64,000 nucleotides of DNA from assembly GCA_900550585.1 (NCBI GenBank), contig URST01000002.1, forward strand, positions 6,095 to 70,094, read 5' to 3'. Position 1 is the stretch's first letter, and each line of letters starts with the position of its first letter. Source of the stretch: an uncultured Eubacteriales bacterium (GTDB lineage: Bacteria > Bacillota > Clostridia > Oscillospirales > Oscillospiraceae). Below the pieces are notes generated by a model, which did no database searches, was not told the origin of the DNA, and worked only from the letters and a program-made list of their open reading frames with translations. Position numbers and translations under genes: made by a program. Below are positions 1 to 9,345 of the stretch, piece by piece.

Positions 1-554
1 CGTCGGCCATCAGGCCGTAGCCCAGGCGGGCGCCGTCGATGAACAGGGGCAGGCCGCAGCGGCGGCAGGTATCGTACAGCGCCGTCAGCTCCGCCTTGGT
101 GTACAGGGTGCCGCCCTCGGTGGGGTGGGAGATGTAGACCATGCCGGGCTGGACGATGTGCTCGGTGGATTCGTCGTTGCGGTGCCACGTCACATAATCC
201 GCCACCTGCTGGGCCGTGATCTTGCCATTATCGGTGGGCAGGGTGATGACCTTGTGGCCGGTGGACTCGATGGCGCCGGCCTCGTGGCAGTTGATGTGGC
301 CGCTGACGGCGGACAGAACGCCCTGCCACGGCCGGAGGATGGCGGCGATGACGGTGGTGTTGGTCTGGGTGCCGCCCACCAGGAAGTGGACATCGGCCTC
401 CGGCGCCTGGCAGGCGGCCTTGATCTTCTCCCGCGCGGCGGCGCAGTACTCGTCCTCGCCGTAGCCCACGGTCTGCACCATATTCGTCTCATTCAGCTTT
501 GCCATCAGGGCGGGGTGGGCGCCCTCCAGATAATCGCTGTTGAAATAGATCATC
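1..554 (-). CDS. Threonine aldolase / beta-eliminating lyase family protein, 3' end cut by window
   Basis: The first 184 codons are visible. They read as a PLP-dependent fold-type I enzyme of the low-specificity threonine aldolase family, which cleaves beta-hydroxy amino acids such as threonine to glycine and an aldehyde in the cytosol. Family motifs seen are the N-terminal FNSDYLEGAHP, GGTQTN, the HINCHEAGAIE block, SHPTEGGTLY and FIDGARLGYGL. The catalytic PLP lysine would lie beyond the window edge, so activity cannot be judged. The start at 554 is preceded by AAAGGAG at good spacing. Its promoter region is shared with the divergent sortase gene. A serine hydroxymethyl-type or tyrosine-lyase-like role is possible but less likely. 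Confidence 0.8.
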
Positions 555-625
555 GCAGTCAAGCTCCTTTTCTCCGGAAACGGAACGCTTTGCGCAGGTG
601 TTCCGTCCCATATTGTGTAAGAGGT

Positions 626-654
626 ATTGTACCGTAAATGCCGCGTAAAGTAAA
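626..654 (-). promoter_or_regulatory. Sigma-A type promoter of the aldolase gene
   Basis: On the minus strand TTTACT (654-649) and TACAAT (631-626) are 17 bases apart, about 70 bases upstream of the aldolase start. It lies back to back with the sortase promoter. Confidence 0.5.
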
Positions 655-694
655 GACAAACTATTAACAATTGGTTACACGTTGCAAATACAAC

Positions 695-723
695 TTGCAT
701 TGACATGGGAAACCTGCTACAAT
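695..723 (+). promoter_or_regulatory. Sigma-A type promoter of the sortase gene
   Basis: TTGCAT (695-700) and TACAAT (718-723) are 17 bases apart. A TTGACA at 700-705 overlaps but would leave only a 12-base spacer, so it is not used in this call. Confidence 0.5.
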
Positions 724-748
724 GACGCAGGACAAGGAGGCTTGTTAT

Positions 749-1651
749 ATGAACGATAGATCCAACGGACGCCGCCAGGAGCGCGGCGCGCATTCCCGCG
801 AGGAACGGGCGCAGAACCGCCCCGCCGACTATGCCGACAGACCCAGACGGAGCGGCGGCAAGCGGAAAAACGGCAAGGTGATGTACTACGGCGTGCTGGT
901 GCTGCTGCTGCTTGTGCTGGTGTTCTCCTCGGTGAAGATCATCAGCTATGTGGCGGAGAAAAAGGCCAGTGAGCGGAACCAGCAGGAGCTGATCGACCAG
1001 GTGGTGACACCGGTGACGCCGACGACGCCGGACAACGCCGAAGATAATACCGCCAACAAGGACAACAACACGACTACCAGCGAACCGGATTATATCACGG
1101 TGGACTTTGCCGCGCTGCAGGCCAAGTATCCCGATGTGGTGGGCTGGCTCTACTGTGCCAACACCGGCCTGAACTACCCCATCGTGCAGACGGCGGAGGA
1201 GGGCGGCGAGTACTATCTGTACCGCGATATCGACGGCTCCAGCAACAAGAACGGCACCGTTTTCCTGGACTGGCGCTGCAATTCCGATTTCACCAGCCAG
1301 AACAACCTGCTGTACGGTCACAATATGAAAACCGGCCGCATGTTTGCGCCCATCGTCAAGTATAAGGACCAGTCCTTCTACGACGCGCATCCCTACATGT
1401 ATCTGTATACCCCCAACCAGCTGTACAAGGTGAACCTGTTCGCCGGTATGGTGACGCCGGGTGATTCCACGGTGTACAATTACAGCCTGTCTGCGGACTA
1501 CATCAAGGAGTGCATCAGTAGCTCCACGTTCAAGTCCAGCGTGGGCACGCCTACCGGCAACATCTTGACCCTGTCCACCTGCGACTATGTGTACGACAAT
1601 GCACGCTATGTGGTCATGGGTGAGCTGGTGCCCATTGATTGGCCCGCCTGA
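749..1651 (+). CDS. srtB: Class B sortase
   Basis: This 300-residue cysteine transpeptidase anchors surface proteins to peptidoglycan or cross-links pilins outside the membrane. A basic N-terminal tail (residues 1-45) is followed by one membrane segment (about 46-67, VLVLLLLVLVFSS) and an acidic, threonine-rich linker. The catalytic domain contains YGHNM with the catalytic His near 191, TLSTC with Cys278 and the Arg at about 286 (NARYVV). The start at 749 was chosen because AAGGAGG precedes it; an upstream in-frame ATG at 722 has no ribosome-binding site and overlaps the -10 box. The gene stands alone between a promoter and a strong terminator, and no obvious sortase substrate is next to it. 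Confidence 0.9.
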   Translation: MNDRSNGRRQERGAHSREERAQNRPADYADRPRRSGGKRKNGKVMYYGVLVLLLLVLVFSSVKIISYVAEKKASERNQQELIDQVVTPVTPTTPDNAEDNTANKDNNTTTSEPDYITVDFAALQAKYPDVVGWLYCANTGLNYPIVQTAEEGGEYYLYRDIDGSSNKNGTVFLDWRCNSDFTSQNNLLYGHNMKTGRMFAPIVKYKDQSFYDAHPYMYLYTPNQLYKVNLFAGMVTPGDSTVYNYSLSADYIKECISSSTFKSSVGTPTGNILTLSTCDYVYDNARYVVMGELVPIDWPA

Positions 1652-1663
1652 GCGGCAATAAGC

Positions 1664-1704
1664 TGAAAAAATGTCCCTTTCCTGCGGGAAAGGGACATTT
1701 TTTT
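1664..1704 (+). terminator. Rho-independent terminator after srtB
   Basis: A perfect 12-bp stem (ATGTCCCTTTCC, 1671-1682, with 1687-1698) is followed by six T. The A-run before it would let it also act on the other strand. Confidence 0.85.
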
Positions 1705-1712
1705 GCGCAAAA

Positions 1713-1740
1713 GCGCCCTCCGGCAGGGGCCGGAGGGCGC
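1713..1740 (-). terminator. Terminator of the M18 aminopeptidase gene
   Basis: A GC-rich stem (GCGCCCTCCGG with its complement) is followed on the minus strand by TTTT and then a second A/T-rich run. It sits 8 bases after the aminopeptidase stop codon. Confidence 0.6.
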
Positions 1741-1748
1741 GGGAGTAC

Positions 1749-3023
1749 TTACAGCACCGTCTCGAAGCAGCGGGCCATGGCGGCGGCCAGATGGCCGCAG
1801 TCCTGGGCGCCCATGGTCTCCCATGCGGAGTGCATGGCCAGCTGGGCGAGACCGATATCCACGGTGCTCACCGGCACCAGCGTACCGGCGATGCTGCCCA
1901 GGGTGGAGCCGCCGGGCAGGTCGGAGCGGTTGGCCATGACCTGCACCGGAACGCCGGCATCGGCGCAGACGGCGCGGAACACGGCGCAGGAGCGGCCGTC
2001 CGTGGCGTAGCGCTGGTTGGCGTTGAACTTGATGACCACGCCGCCGTTCATGCGGGGGCAGTTGCCCCGGTCGGCGTATTCCGGATGGTCGGGATGGACG
2101 GCGTGGGCGTTGTCGGCGGAGACCAGAAAGCTGCGGGCCAGCATGGTCTGGAACGTCTCCTCGTCCAGCCCCAGCGCCAGACTGATGCGGCGCAGGATAT
2201 CCCGCAGGAACGTGGAGGCCGCGCCCTGTTTGGTGGCGGAGCCGACCTCCTCGTTGTCGAAGATGCACAGCACCGGCAGGCTGCCGCTCTCGCCGGCGGA
2301 CAGGAAGCCCTGCAGGCAGCCCCAGACGCAGGCCAGATCGTCCAGCTTAGGGGAGAGGATGTACTCGCCGTGGGCGCCTACCACCGTGCCCCGGCCCCGG
2401 CAGTAGAGGAACAGGTCCTGTCCCAGCACGTCCTCCGGACGGACACCGGCGGCCTCGGCCGCCATGGTGAGGATGGCGGCGTCGGGCTCCTCGGCGCTGA
2501 ACAGGGGAACGGTGTCCACATTGGCCTGATACTTCATGCCGTCGTTGGCGCTGCGGTTCATGTGGATGGCCACGCTGGGGATCACCAGCAGGTCGCGGTC
2601 GATGTTCACCAGCTTCTCCGCAATGCCGCCGCCCTCCTGGACAAAGAGACGGCCCGCCGCGGACAGGGGACGGTCGAACCAGGTGGCCATCAGCATGCCG
2701 CCGTACTTCTCGGTGTTCAGGCGCACATAGCCGTTGTCACGCAGCTCCGCGTGCTCCTTGAGCTTGAAGGTGGGGGAGTCGCTGTGGGCGGCGGCCATCA
2801 TAAAGCCGCCGGTGAGCCTTTCCGGCACACGGAAGGCGATAAGGCTGGAGCTGTTCCGGGTGACGAAATACCTGCCGCCGGGGGCCAGCGTCCAGCGCTC
2901 CCCCTCGGACAGGGGGGCGTAGCCCGCCGCCGTCAGCTCCGCGGCGGTGTTGGCGATGACGTGGTAGCAGCTGGGACTGTCGGCGATGAAGTCCAGCAGG
3001 GGCCGGACGGAATGCTGTGTCAT
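1749..3023 (-). CDS. apeB: M18 family aminopeptidase
   Basis: This 424-residue zinc metallopeptidase of family M18 removes N-terminal residues, usually acidic or neutral ones, from peptides in the cytosol. The first metal-ligand block is AAHSDSPTFKLK (His80, Asp82). Later family blocks are KLDDLACVWG and FDNEEVGSATKQGA with the paired glutamates, then an NANQRYATDG stretch and a C-terminal AMHSAWE with the last His ligand. Length matches the family. The start at 3023 has AAAGGAGG nearby; the open frame continues 12 codons upstream without a ribosome-binding site. With the M3 peptidase and the Dpp-type transporter in this window it fits peptide catabolism. Confidence 0.92.
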   Translation of the reverse strand: MTQHSVRPLLDFIADSPSCYHVIANTAAELTAAGYAPLSEGERWTLAPGGRYFVTRNSSSLIAFRVPERLTGGFMMAAAHSDSPTFKLKEHAELRDNGYVRLNTEKYGGMLMATWFDRPLSAAGRLFVQEGGGIAEKLVNIDRDLLVIPSVAIHMNRSANDGMKYQANVDTVPLFSAEEPDAAILTMAAEAAGVRPEDVLGQDLFLYCRGRGTVVGAHGEYILSPKLDDLACVWGCLQGFLSAGESGSLPVLCIFDNEEVGSATKQGAASTFLRDILRRISLALGLDEETFQTMLARSFLVSADNAHAVHPDHPEYADRGNCPRMNGGVVIKFNANQRYATDGRSCAVFRAVCADAGVPVQVMANRSDLPGGSTLGSIAGTLVPVSTVDIGLAQLAMHSAWETMGAQDCGHLAAAMARCFETVL

Positions 3024-3131
3024 AGAGAAAAACCTCCTTTGTCCGCGAAAGATGGACAATTTTGCTGTACAGCATTATAGCACACGGGCTGCCGGCATGG
3101 CAAGCATTGTATCCCCGGCGGCGAAAGATGC

Positions 3132-3160
3132 TTGCCAATTGGCCGCATATCCGTTATAAT
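3132..3160 (+). promoter_or_regulatory. Sigma-A type promoter of the MFS permease
   Basis: TTGCCA (3132-3137) and a perfect TATAAT (3155-3160) are separated by 17 bases. Confidence 0.65.
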
Positions 3161-3235
3161 GTGTATCCACGCGACAATGTTTCATCTCAGGAAAGGAGGG
3201 AGGCGCACCTGCCGCCGGCGGGCCCGCGCGCATCC

Positions 3236-4504
3236 ATGTCAGAACAGAACGAACTGAAACCCGCTGTCGCTCCCCTGTGGACGCGGGACTTTACCATCAT
3301 CACGCTGGGCAGCGTGGTCTCCATGCTGGGCAACGCCATGTCCGGCTTTGCCCTGAGCCTGCTGGTGCTGGACTATACCAACTCACCGCTGCTGTATGCC
3401 ATCTACATCGCCACGTTCACGGCGCCCCAGATCATCGCGCCCATCTTTTCCGGCGCCATCCTGGACCGCTTCTCCCGGAAACGCACCATCTATACGCTGG
3501 ACTTCATCTCCGCGGGCATTTACGCCGGGGCGGCGCTGATCCTCAGCCAGGGGTGGTTCAGCTTTCCGATACTGGCGGTGGGGTGCTTCGTCATCGGCAC
3601 CATCAACAGCGTGTACATGGTGGCCTACGAGAGCTTTTACCCCATGCTCATCACGGAGGGCAACTACTCCAAGGCCTACTCCATCGCCAGCGTGCTGGAG
3701 ACGCTGTCGGCGGTGATGATCCCCATTTCCACCTACGTTTACAACAAGGTGGGCATCGCGCCGCTGCTGGGCATCAACGCCGTGTGCTTCCTCACCGCCG
3801 CCATCGCGGAGACGCAGATCCGGGCGGAGGAGAAGTATATCGAGCTGCAGAAGGCCGCGGCGACGGAGGGGGAGTCCTCCGCCCGGCGGCTGCTGCGGGA
3901 CATCCGGGAGGGCTTCGGCTTCCTGTGGAGCGAAAAGGGCCTGCTGGCCGTGGCGTGCTACTTCGCATTCAGCTCACTGGCCGGCGGCGCGTCCCAGGTC
4001 ATCACGCTGCCGTACTTCAAGAGCACCTTCGACAACGGCGAATATGTGTACATGCTGGTGTGGGGCATGATGGTGGTGGGCCGTACCGTGGGCGGACTGG
4101 TACACTACAAGGTGCAGCTGCCCACCCACCGGAAGTACGCCATCGCCCTGACGGTGTACATCGTCATCTCCGTGCTGGAGGGCACATACCTGTATATGCC
4201 TGTGGCGGTGATGATGGCCATGTGCCTGTGCAACGGCCTGCTGGGCGTCACCAGCTACACCATCCGCATCTCCGCCACCCAGAGCTATGTGCCGGATGAG
4301 AAGAAGGGGCGGTTCAACGGCGCGTTCAACATGCTGAACACCGTGGGGAGCCTTACGGGGCAGCTGGTGGCCGGCGCGCTGACGGTGATCCTGCCCGCGC
4401 GGCTGGTGCTGTCGGCGTTCATGGCCGTGACGGCTGTGGCGGCGGTCATTTTCATCGGCGGGAACCGGAAGGCGGTCAGCGCCATCTACAACCGCCAGCA
4501 ATAA
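3236..4504 (+). CDS. Major facilitator superfamily permease, substrate unknown
   Basis: A 422-residue MFS transporter with about twelve hydrophobic segments. The loop after the second segment carries a variant of the MFS signature (GAILDRFSRKR). A central cytosolic loop (around residues 185-215, rich in E, K and R) separates the two halves. The family moves small molecules by proton-coupled antiport or uniport; the substrate cannot be told, though related clostridial genes are often called drug or macrolide exporters. The start is uncertain: ATG 3236 is 33 bases from the strong GGAAAGGAGGGAGG box, whereas an in-frame CTG at 3209 sits 5 bases from it. Translation may begin at that CTG. Confidence 0.8.
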   Translation: MSEQNELKPAVAPLWTRDFTIITLGSVVSMLGNAMSGFALSLLVLDYTNSPLLYAIYIATFTAPQIIAPIFSGAILDRFSRKRTIYTLDFISAGIYAGAALILSQGWFSFPILAVGCFVIGTINSVYMVAYESFYPMLITEGNYSKAYSIASVLETLSAVMIPISTYVYNKVGIAPLLGINAVCFLTAAIAETQIRAEEKYIELQKAAATEGESSARRLLRDIREGFGFLWSEKGLLAVACYFAFSSLAGGASQVITLPYFKSTFDNGEYVYMLVWGMMVVGRTVGGLVHYKVQLPTHRKYAIALTVYIVISVLEGTYLYMPVAVMMAMCLCNGLLGVTSYTIRISATQSYVPDEKKGRFNGAFNMLNTVGSLTGQLVAGALTVILPARLVLSAFMAVTAVAAVIFIGGNRKAVSAIYNRQQ

Positions 4505-4585
4505 ATGCGTATACCTGTGCGGCGCGGTGCTGACTGCCGCCGCCGCACCATAGACTGACTATAACTGTACAAGGAGGAACCGAAC

Positions 4586-6292
4586 ATGAAGTTTTCCGAA
4601 ATGCCCTATGTGCGTCCGGACGCGGAAGCCCTGAAGAAGGAGCTGACGGCCCTGACGGAGCGGCTGAAGAACGCCGCCACCTATGAGGAGGCCCGGGAGG
4701 CCTTTCTGGAGGAGCAGAAAGTGTCCCGCTCCATGGAGACGCAGGCCACGCTGGCCTCCGTCCGCCACTCCATCGACACCCGCGACGCCTTCTACGACGG
4801 GGAGGAGAAGTTCTGGAACAACGTGAGCCCTGAGTTGGAGGAGTATCAGCAGGCGTGGAAGGCGGCCATGCTGGATTCCAGGTTCCGCAGCGAATTCACC
4901 GCCGAGTACGGCGACCTGATGTTCCTCAACGCCGAGATCGCCCGCAAGTGCTTTACGCCGGAGATCATCCCGGAGATGCAGCAGGAGAACGACCTGGTGC
5001 AGGAGTATGAGAAGCTGCTGGCCTCCGCCCAGATCCCCTTTGAGGGCAAGACCTACACCCTGTCCCAGCTGACGCCGCTCAAGAGCGATCCCGACGATGC
5101 CCGCCGTCTGGCGGCGTGGCAGGCCGACGACAAGTGGGCCAGGGAGCACGCGGCGGAGCTGGATGAGCTGTATGACAAGCTGGTCCACCTGCGGGACACC
5201 ATGGGCAAGAAGATGGGCTACGAGGGCTACACCACTCTGGGCTACTACCGTATGAGCCGCAACTGCTACACCAAGGAGGATGTGGAGAAGTTCCGCGCCG
5301 CCGTGCAGAAATATCTGGTGCCGGTGGCCGACAAGATCTACCGCAGGCAGGCGGAGCGTCTGGGCAAGAGCTATCCCCTGAGCTTCGCGGACATGGCGCT
5401 GGAGTTCCGCTCCGGCAATCCCTGCCCCGTGGGCACGCCCGACGACATCCTGGCCCAGGGCATGAAGTTCTACGGCGAGCTGTCCCCTGAGACGAAGGAG
5501 TTCTTCCGCACCATGCTGGACAACGAGCTGCTGGACGTGCTGAGCACCGAGGGCAAGCAGGCCGGCGGCTACTGCACCAGCCTGGGCGACTATGAGGTGC
5601 CCTTCATCTTCGCCAACTTCAACGGCACCCAGCACGACGTGGAGGTGGTGACCCACGAGGCCGGCCACGCCTTCGCCAGCTGGACCAACCGCAAGCGCAT
5701 CCCCACCAGCTATGTGTGGCCCAGCCTGGAGGCCTGCGAGGTCCACTCCATGAGCATGGAGTTCTTCGCGTGGCCGTGGGCCGAGGGCTTCTTCGGTCCC
5801 GACACCCGCAAGTTCCTGTACAGCCATCTGGCCGGCGCCCTGACGTTCATCCCCTACGGCACCATGGTGGACCACTTCCAGCACATCGTGTATGAGAAGC
5901 CCGACATGACCCCGGCGGAGCGCAACGCCGCATGGAAGGAGCTGACCGGCATCTACATGCCGTGGGTCGATATGAACGACAGCGACCTGCCGTTCTACAC
6001 CGAGGGCCGCCGCTGGCAGCGGCAGCACCACATCTATTCCAGCCCGTTCTATTATATCGACTACTGCCTGGCGCAGACCGTGGCGCTGGAGTTCTGGGCC
6101 ATGATCCAGAAGGATCTGGGCGACGCCTGGAAGCACTACATGGCCTACACCGTGCAGGGCGGCAGCCGCACGTTCACCGATCTGCTGAAGAATGCCGGGC
6201 TGGAGTCTCCCTTCGACGAGAGCTGCCTGCGGGGCGTCTGCGCCGCTGCCGAGCAGTGGCTGGACAGCTTTGACATGACCGGCATCCGGTAA
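4586..6292 (+). CDS. pepF: M3 family oligoendopeptidase (PepF-like)
   Basis: This 568-residue zinc metallopeptidase of family M3 hydrolyses short peptides in the cytosol. The signature THEAGHAFASW has zinc ligands His357 and His361 and catalytic Glu358, and the third ligand is expected in the EACEVHSMSMEF segment about 25 residues later. A C-terminal YYIDYCLAQTVALEFW block is also typical. Length matches the roughly 560-600 residue family. AAGGAGG precedes the start. Its stop overlaps the start of the next gene (TAATG), so the two are translationally coupled. Confidence 0.92.
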   Translation: MKFSEMPYVRPDAEALKKELTALTERLKNAATYEEAREAFLEEQKVSRSMETQATLASVRHSIDTRDAFYDGEEKFWNNVSPELEEYQQAWKAAMLDSRFRSEFTAEYGDLMFLNAEIARKCFTPEIIPEMQQENDLVQEYEKLLASAQIPFEGKTYTLSQLTPLKSDPDDARRLAAWQADDKWAREHAAELDELYDKLVHLRDTMGKKMGYEGYTTLGYYRMSRNCYTKEDVEKFRAAVQKYLVPVADKIYRRQAERLGKSYPLSFADMALEFRSGNPCPVGTPDDILAQGMKFYGELSPETKEFFRTMLDNELLDVLSTEGKQAGGYCTSLGDYEVPFIFANFNGTQHDVEVVTHEAGHAFASWTNRKRIPTSYVWPSLEACEVHSMSMEFFAWPWAEGFFGPDTRKFLYSHLAGALTFIPYGTMVDHFQHIVYEKPDMTPAERNAAWKELTGIYMPWVDMNDSDLPFYTEGRRWQRQHHIYSSPFYYIDYCLAQTVALEFWAMIQKDLGDAWKHYMAYTVQGGSRTFTDLLKNAGLESPFDESCLRGVCAAAEQWLDSFDMTGIR

Positions 6293-6858
6293 TGGCGGGG
6301 GAGAAGAAGCGGCGGGGACGCCGCGCCCATCTCAACGACTTTTACCGGGACGTGGCCGGCAACTACGTCTACACCGGCACCTGCTACGTCTGCCGCGCCG
6401 CCGAGCAGGAGCGCACCGCGCTCCTGCGGCGGCTGTGGCTGCTGACGGCGGTGCTGGCGGCGGCGGTGCTGGCCGGCGGGTGCATCTCCGCGCCGGGGAT
6501 GGACCGGTGCTTCTATGTGCTGCTGCCCTATGCGGCGGAGGTGGGTCTCACCGGCAGCGTAGTGTGGGCCATGACCCGCTGGCAGGCCCGGGAATACCCC
6601 ATGCGGGAGTACGTCTACAAGGCCACGGTGCAGGCACTGCCGGGCCGGTGTCTGGCGGAGGCCGTCCTGGCCGGCGCGGGCATCATCGCGGAGGGCGTAT
6701 ACCTGCTGCTGTCCGGCAGTGGTGGACGCGGCGCCATGGCGGCGGTGTACCTGCTGCTGAAGGCCGTATCCCTTGCGGCGGCATTGTTTGCGCGGCATAT
6801 AGTGCGGCGCAGCGTATGGGAACCTGTTGGCAAAAACGGCGAAATGGCGACAGAATAA
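6292..6858 (+). CDS. Small membrane protein of unknown function coupled to pepF
   Basis: A 188-residue protein with a very basic N-terminus (MAGEKKRRGRRAH) and about four membrane helices: roughly residues 45-65, 73-95, 115-140 and 145-165. I do not recognise a family. The start codon overlaps the pepF stop, so synthesis depends on pepF translation. The pair has no separate promoter. A role next to peptide breakdown is only guessed from the coupling. Confidence 0.6.
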   Translation: MAGEKKRRGRRAHLNDFYRDVAGNYVYTGTCYVCRAAEQERTALLRRLWLLTAVLAAAVLAGGCISAPGMDRCFYVLLPYAAEVGLTGSVVWAMTRWQAREYPMREYVYKATVQALPGRCLAEAVLAGAGIIAEGVYLLLSGSGGRGAMAAVYLLLKAVSLAAALFARHIVRRSVWEPVGKNGEMATE

Positions 6859-6868
6859 GAAAAAAGAC

Positions 6869-6898
6869 TGTACAAGTGCCACGCCGATATGGTATAAT
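6869..6898 (+). promoter_or_regulatory. Promoter of the peptide ABC transporter operon
   Basis: A perfect TATAAT (6893-6898) lies 18 bases from a weak TGTACA (6869-6874), about 150 bases upstream of the binding-protein gene. Confidence 0.55.
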
Positions 6899-6939
6899 AC
6901 GCAAAATGGCTGACCCTGCCGGAGGCGGCGGGGAGAGCC

Positions 6940-7013
6940 AAAAAGGGAGTACTCCCTTTTTCTGCACACTTTGTGTGCAGAAAGCCAACTGTGCGCCACG
7001 GGTAAACACCCGT
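6940..7013 (+). promoter_or_regulatory. Three consecutive hairpins in the 5' leader of the transporter operon
   Basis: Three perfect inverted repeats follow the promoter. The first is a 22-bp palindrome at 6940-6961 (arm AAAAAGGGAGT, ending in TTTTT). The second is CTGCACAC/GTGTGCAG with a TTT loop at 6962-6980. The third is ACGGGT/ACCCGT at 6998-7013. The first ends in a T-run, so it could act as an attenuator; no leader peptide or known riboswitch was recognised. Confidence 0.5.
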
Positions 7014-7048
7014 TGAAGCAAATAAAAAACGAAAAGGAGTTAGATCCA

Positions 7049-9319
7049 ATGAAAAGAGCACTTGCATTGATCCTGTCTCTGGTCATGTGCGTGGGTCTGT
7101 TCACCGCCTGCGGCGAGCAGAAGAATCCCTCCGATCAGGATCAGGAGCCGACCACTAAGACGCTCGTGGTCGGTACGCAGAACTTCGATGGTAAGTTCTC
7201 CCCCTTCTTCTACACCAACGATTATGAGAACCAGGTCATGAGCATGGTTTTCGATGCCCTGATGGGCACCGACCGTGAGGGTTCCGTGGTGCTGAAGGGC
7301 ATCGAGGGCGATGTCCGTCCCTACAACGGCACCGACTACACCTATTACGGTGTGGCCGACTGCGAGATCGTTGAGAACGCGGACGGTACTGTTGACTACA
7401 ACATCACCATGAAGCCCGGCGTCAAGTTCTCCGACGGCGTGGAGATGACCATCGACGATGTCATCTTCTCCTACTACGTCCTGCTTGACCCCACCTATGA
7501 CGGCGTGTCCACCCTGTACTCCATCCCCATCAAGGGCCTGGAGGCTTACCGTTCCGGTATGGACTCCCGCATGAACCTGATCCTGGCTGCCGGCCCTGAC
7601 GGCTACACCGCCACCGACTTCTACACCGAGGACCAGTACAACACCTTCTGGGCTGCCTTCAACGCCGCCGGCGTGAAGTTCGCGCAGGAGATCCTGGACT
7701 ACGTGGTTGCCGAGGGTTATGCCGCTGCCACCGATTCCGTGGCCGCACAGGCTGCCAACTGGGGCTTCGAGCTGGCCGAGGATGCCACCGTTGAGGATTT
7801 CTGGGCTGCCATCGTGGCCGCTTACGGCTATGACATCACCGACGAGGGCATCAACAAGGAGACTGCCGGCACCAGCATCTCCGCCCTCATCGAGGCCGAG
7901 ATCGGTGACGCCTTCTCCGACTACACCGTCGGCGTGCAGACCGGTGAGTCCGCTCCCAACGTTGAGGGTATCGTCAAGACCGGCGATTACAGCATGACCG
8001 TCACCCTGACCGAGCTCAATGCCACCGCCATCTATCAGATCCCCGTCACCATCTGCCCCATGCACTACTACGGCGAGACCGATAAGTACGACTACGCCAA
8101 CAACAAGTTCGGCTTCGACAAGGGCGACCTGTCCCACGTCAAGTCCGTGACCTCCGCCCCTGTCGGCTCCGGCCCCTACACCTTCGAGAGCTATTCCAAC
8201 GGCGCTGTGACCCTGCAGAAGAACGCCACCTACTGGAAGGGCGAGCCCAAGATCGACACCGTCATCTGGCGTGAGATGCAGGATGTGGATAAGATCCCCG
8301 GCGTCGTCTCCGGCACCATCGACATCACCGATCCTTCCTACTCCGCTGAGGCTGCTGAGCAGATCAAGAAGGCCAACTCCAACGGCGAGATCTCCGGTGA
8401 CGTCCTGCAGACCGACCTGGTGGCCAACCTGGGCTACGGCTATGTCGGCTTCAACGCCAACCGTGTGAAGGTCGGCAACGGCAACGGCGGCGATGAGGCC
8501 TCCAAGAACCTGCGTAAGGCCATCGCTACCATTATCGCTGTGTACCGTGACGTGGCTGTGGACTCCTACTACGGTGAGTTCGCCAACGTCATCAACTACC
8601 CCATCTCCGACACCTCCTGGGCCGCTCCCCGTGTTACGGACGAGGGCTATAAGGTCGCCTTCTCCGTGGATGTGGACGGCAATGACATCTACACCGACGG
8701 TATGTCCGCCGAGGATAAGTACGCCGCTGCCAAGCAGGCCGCTCTGGGTTACTTCGAGGCTGCCGGCTACACCGTCACCGACGGCAAGATCACCGCGGCT
8801 CCCGCGGATGCCCGCATGGACGCTGAGGTCATGGTCGGCGGCAGCGGCACGGGCGACCACCCCACCTTCATGGCTCTGACCCTGGCCTCCGACGCTCTGA
8901 AGGAGCTGGGCTTCAACCTGATCGTCACCGATATGTCCAACTTCTCCGAGATGACCAACGCCATCAACGCTGGTAACGCGGACATGTTCGCCATGGCGTG
9001 GCAGGCCACTCCCGACCCCGATATGTTCCAGATCTATCACAGCCAGGGCGGTTCTAACGAGAAGTCCTACTGGATCAAGGATGCCGAGCTGGATGACCTG
9101 ATCATGCAGGCCCGTCAGTCCACCGATCAGACCTATCGTAAGACCCTGTACAAGGAGTGCCTGGACATCGTGGCCGACTGGGCCGTTGAGATCCCCGTCT
9201 ATCAGCGCCAGAACTGCGTCATCATCTCCAGCCAGCGCGTGAATCTGGATACCGTGACGCCCGATATCACTACCTATTGGCAGTGGTACAACGATCTGGA
9301 GCTGCTGGACCTGCAGTAA
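7049..9319 (+). CDS. Peptide ABC transporter substrate-binding lipoprotein (SBP family 5)
   Basis: A 756-residue extracytoplasmic solute-binding protein of the DppA/OppA family, which captures peptides and hands them to the permease encoded downstream. A lipoprotein signal ends at LFTACG (Cys near residue 19), so it is membrane-anchored by lipid. The family body is recognisable in FDGKFSPFFYTNDYENQV near the N-terminus, in VGSGPYTFESY and in the C-terminal TPDPDMFQIYHS. It is about 200 residues longer than usual. An acidic extra segment at about residues 165-290 accounts for most of this. Codon use is strongly biased toward C-ending codons, as in highly expressed genes. The start follows AAAAGGAG; upstream in-frame codons belong to the leader. 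Confidence 0.9.
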   Translation: MKRALALILSLVMCVGLFTACGEQKNPSDQDQEPTTKTLVVGTQNFDGKFSPFFYTNDYENQVMSMVFDALMGTDREGSVVLKGIEGDVRPYNGTDYTYYGVADCEIVENADGTVDYNITMKPGVKFSDGVEMTIDDVIFSYYVLLDPTYDGVSTLYSIPIKGLEAYRSGMDSRMNLILAAGPDGYTATDFYTEDQYNTFWAAFNAAGVKFAQEILDYVVAEGYAAATDSVAAQAANWGFELAEDATVEDFWAAIVAAYGYDITDEGINKETAGTSISALIEAEIGDAFSDYTVGVQTGESAPNVEGIVKTGDYSMTVTLTELNATAIYQIPVTICPMHYYGETDKYDYANNKFGFDKGDLSHVKSVTSAPVGSGPYTFESYSNGAVTLQKNATYWKGEPKIDTVIWREMQDVDKIPGVVSGTIDITDPSYSAEAAEQIKKANSNGEISGDVLQTDLVANLGYGYVGFNANRVKVGNGNGGDEASKNLRKAIATIIAVYRDVAVDSYYGEFANVINYPISDTSWAAPRVTDEGYKVAFSVDVDGNDIYTDGMSAEDKYAAAKQAALGYFEAAGYTVTDGKITAAPADARMDAEVMVGGSGTGDHPTFMALTLASDALKELGFNLIVTDMSNFSEMTNAINAGNADMFAMAWQATPDPDMFQIYHSQGGSNEKSYWIKDAELDDLIMQARQSTDQTYRKTLYKECLDIVADWAVEIPVYQRQNCVIISSQRVNLDTVTPDITTYWQWYNDLELLDLQ

Positions 9320-9345
9320 GCGCCTGATCCGTACATCTGATCTTC

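Noticed and set aside
700..723. TTGACA at 700-705 as -35 of the sortase promoter
   Set aside because: Would give a spacer of only 12 bases to TACAAT; TTGCAT at 695 gives 17.
4505..4585. GC-rich inverted repeat between the MFS and pepF genes as a terminator
   Set aside because: The stem is imperfect and no T-run follows; nothing clear enough to list.
4559..6136. A 525-codon antisense open frame under pepF
   Set aside because: Also a codon-bias shadow; no ribosome-binding site and no known domain.
7040..9040. A 666-codon antisense open frame under the binding-protein gene
   Set aside because: A shadow of the strongly biased codon use of the real gene; composition is Gly/Val/His repeats without family features or start signals.
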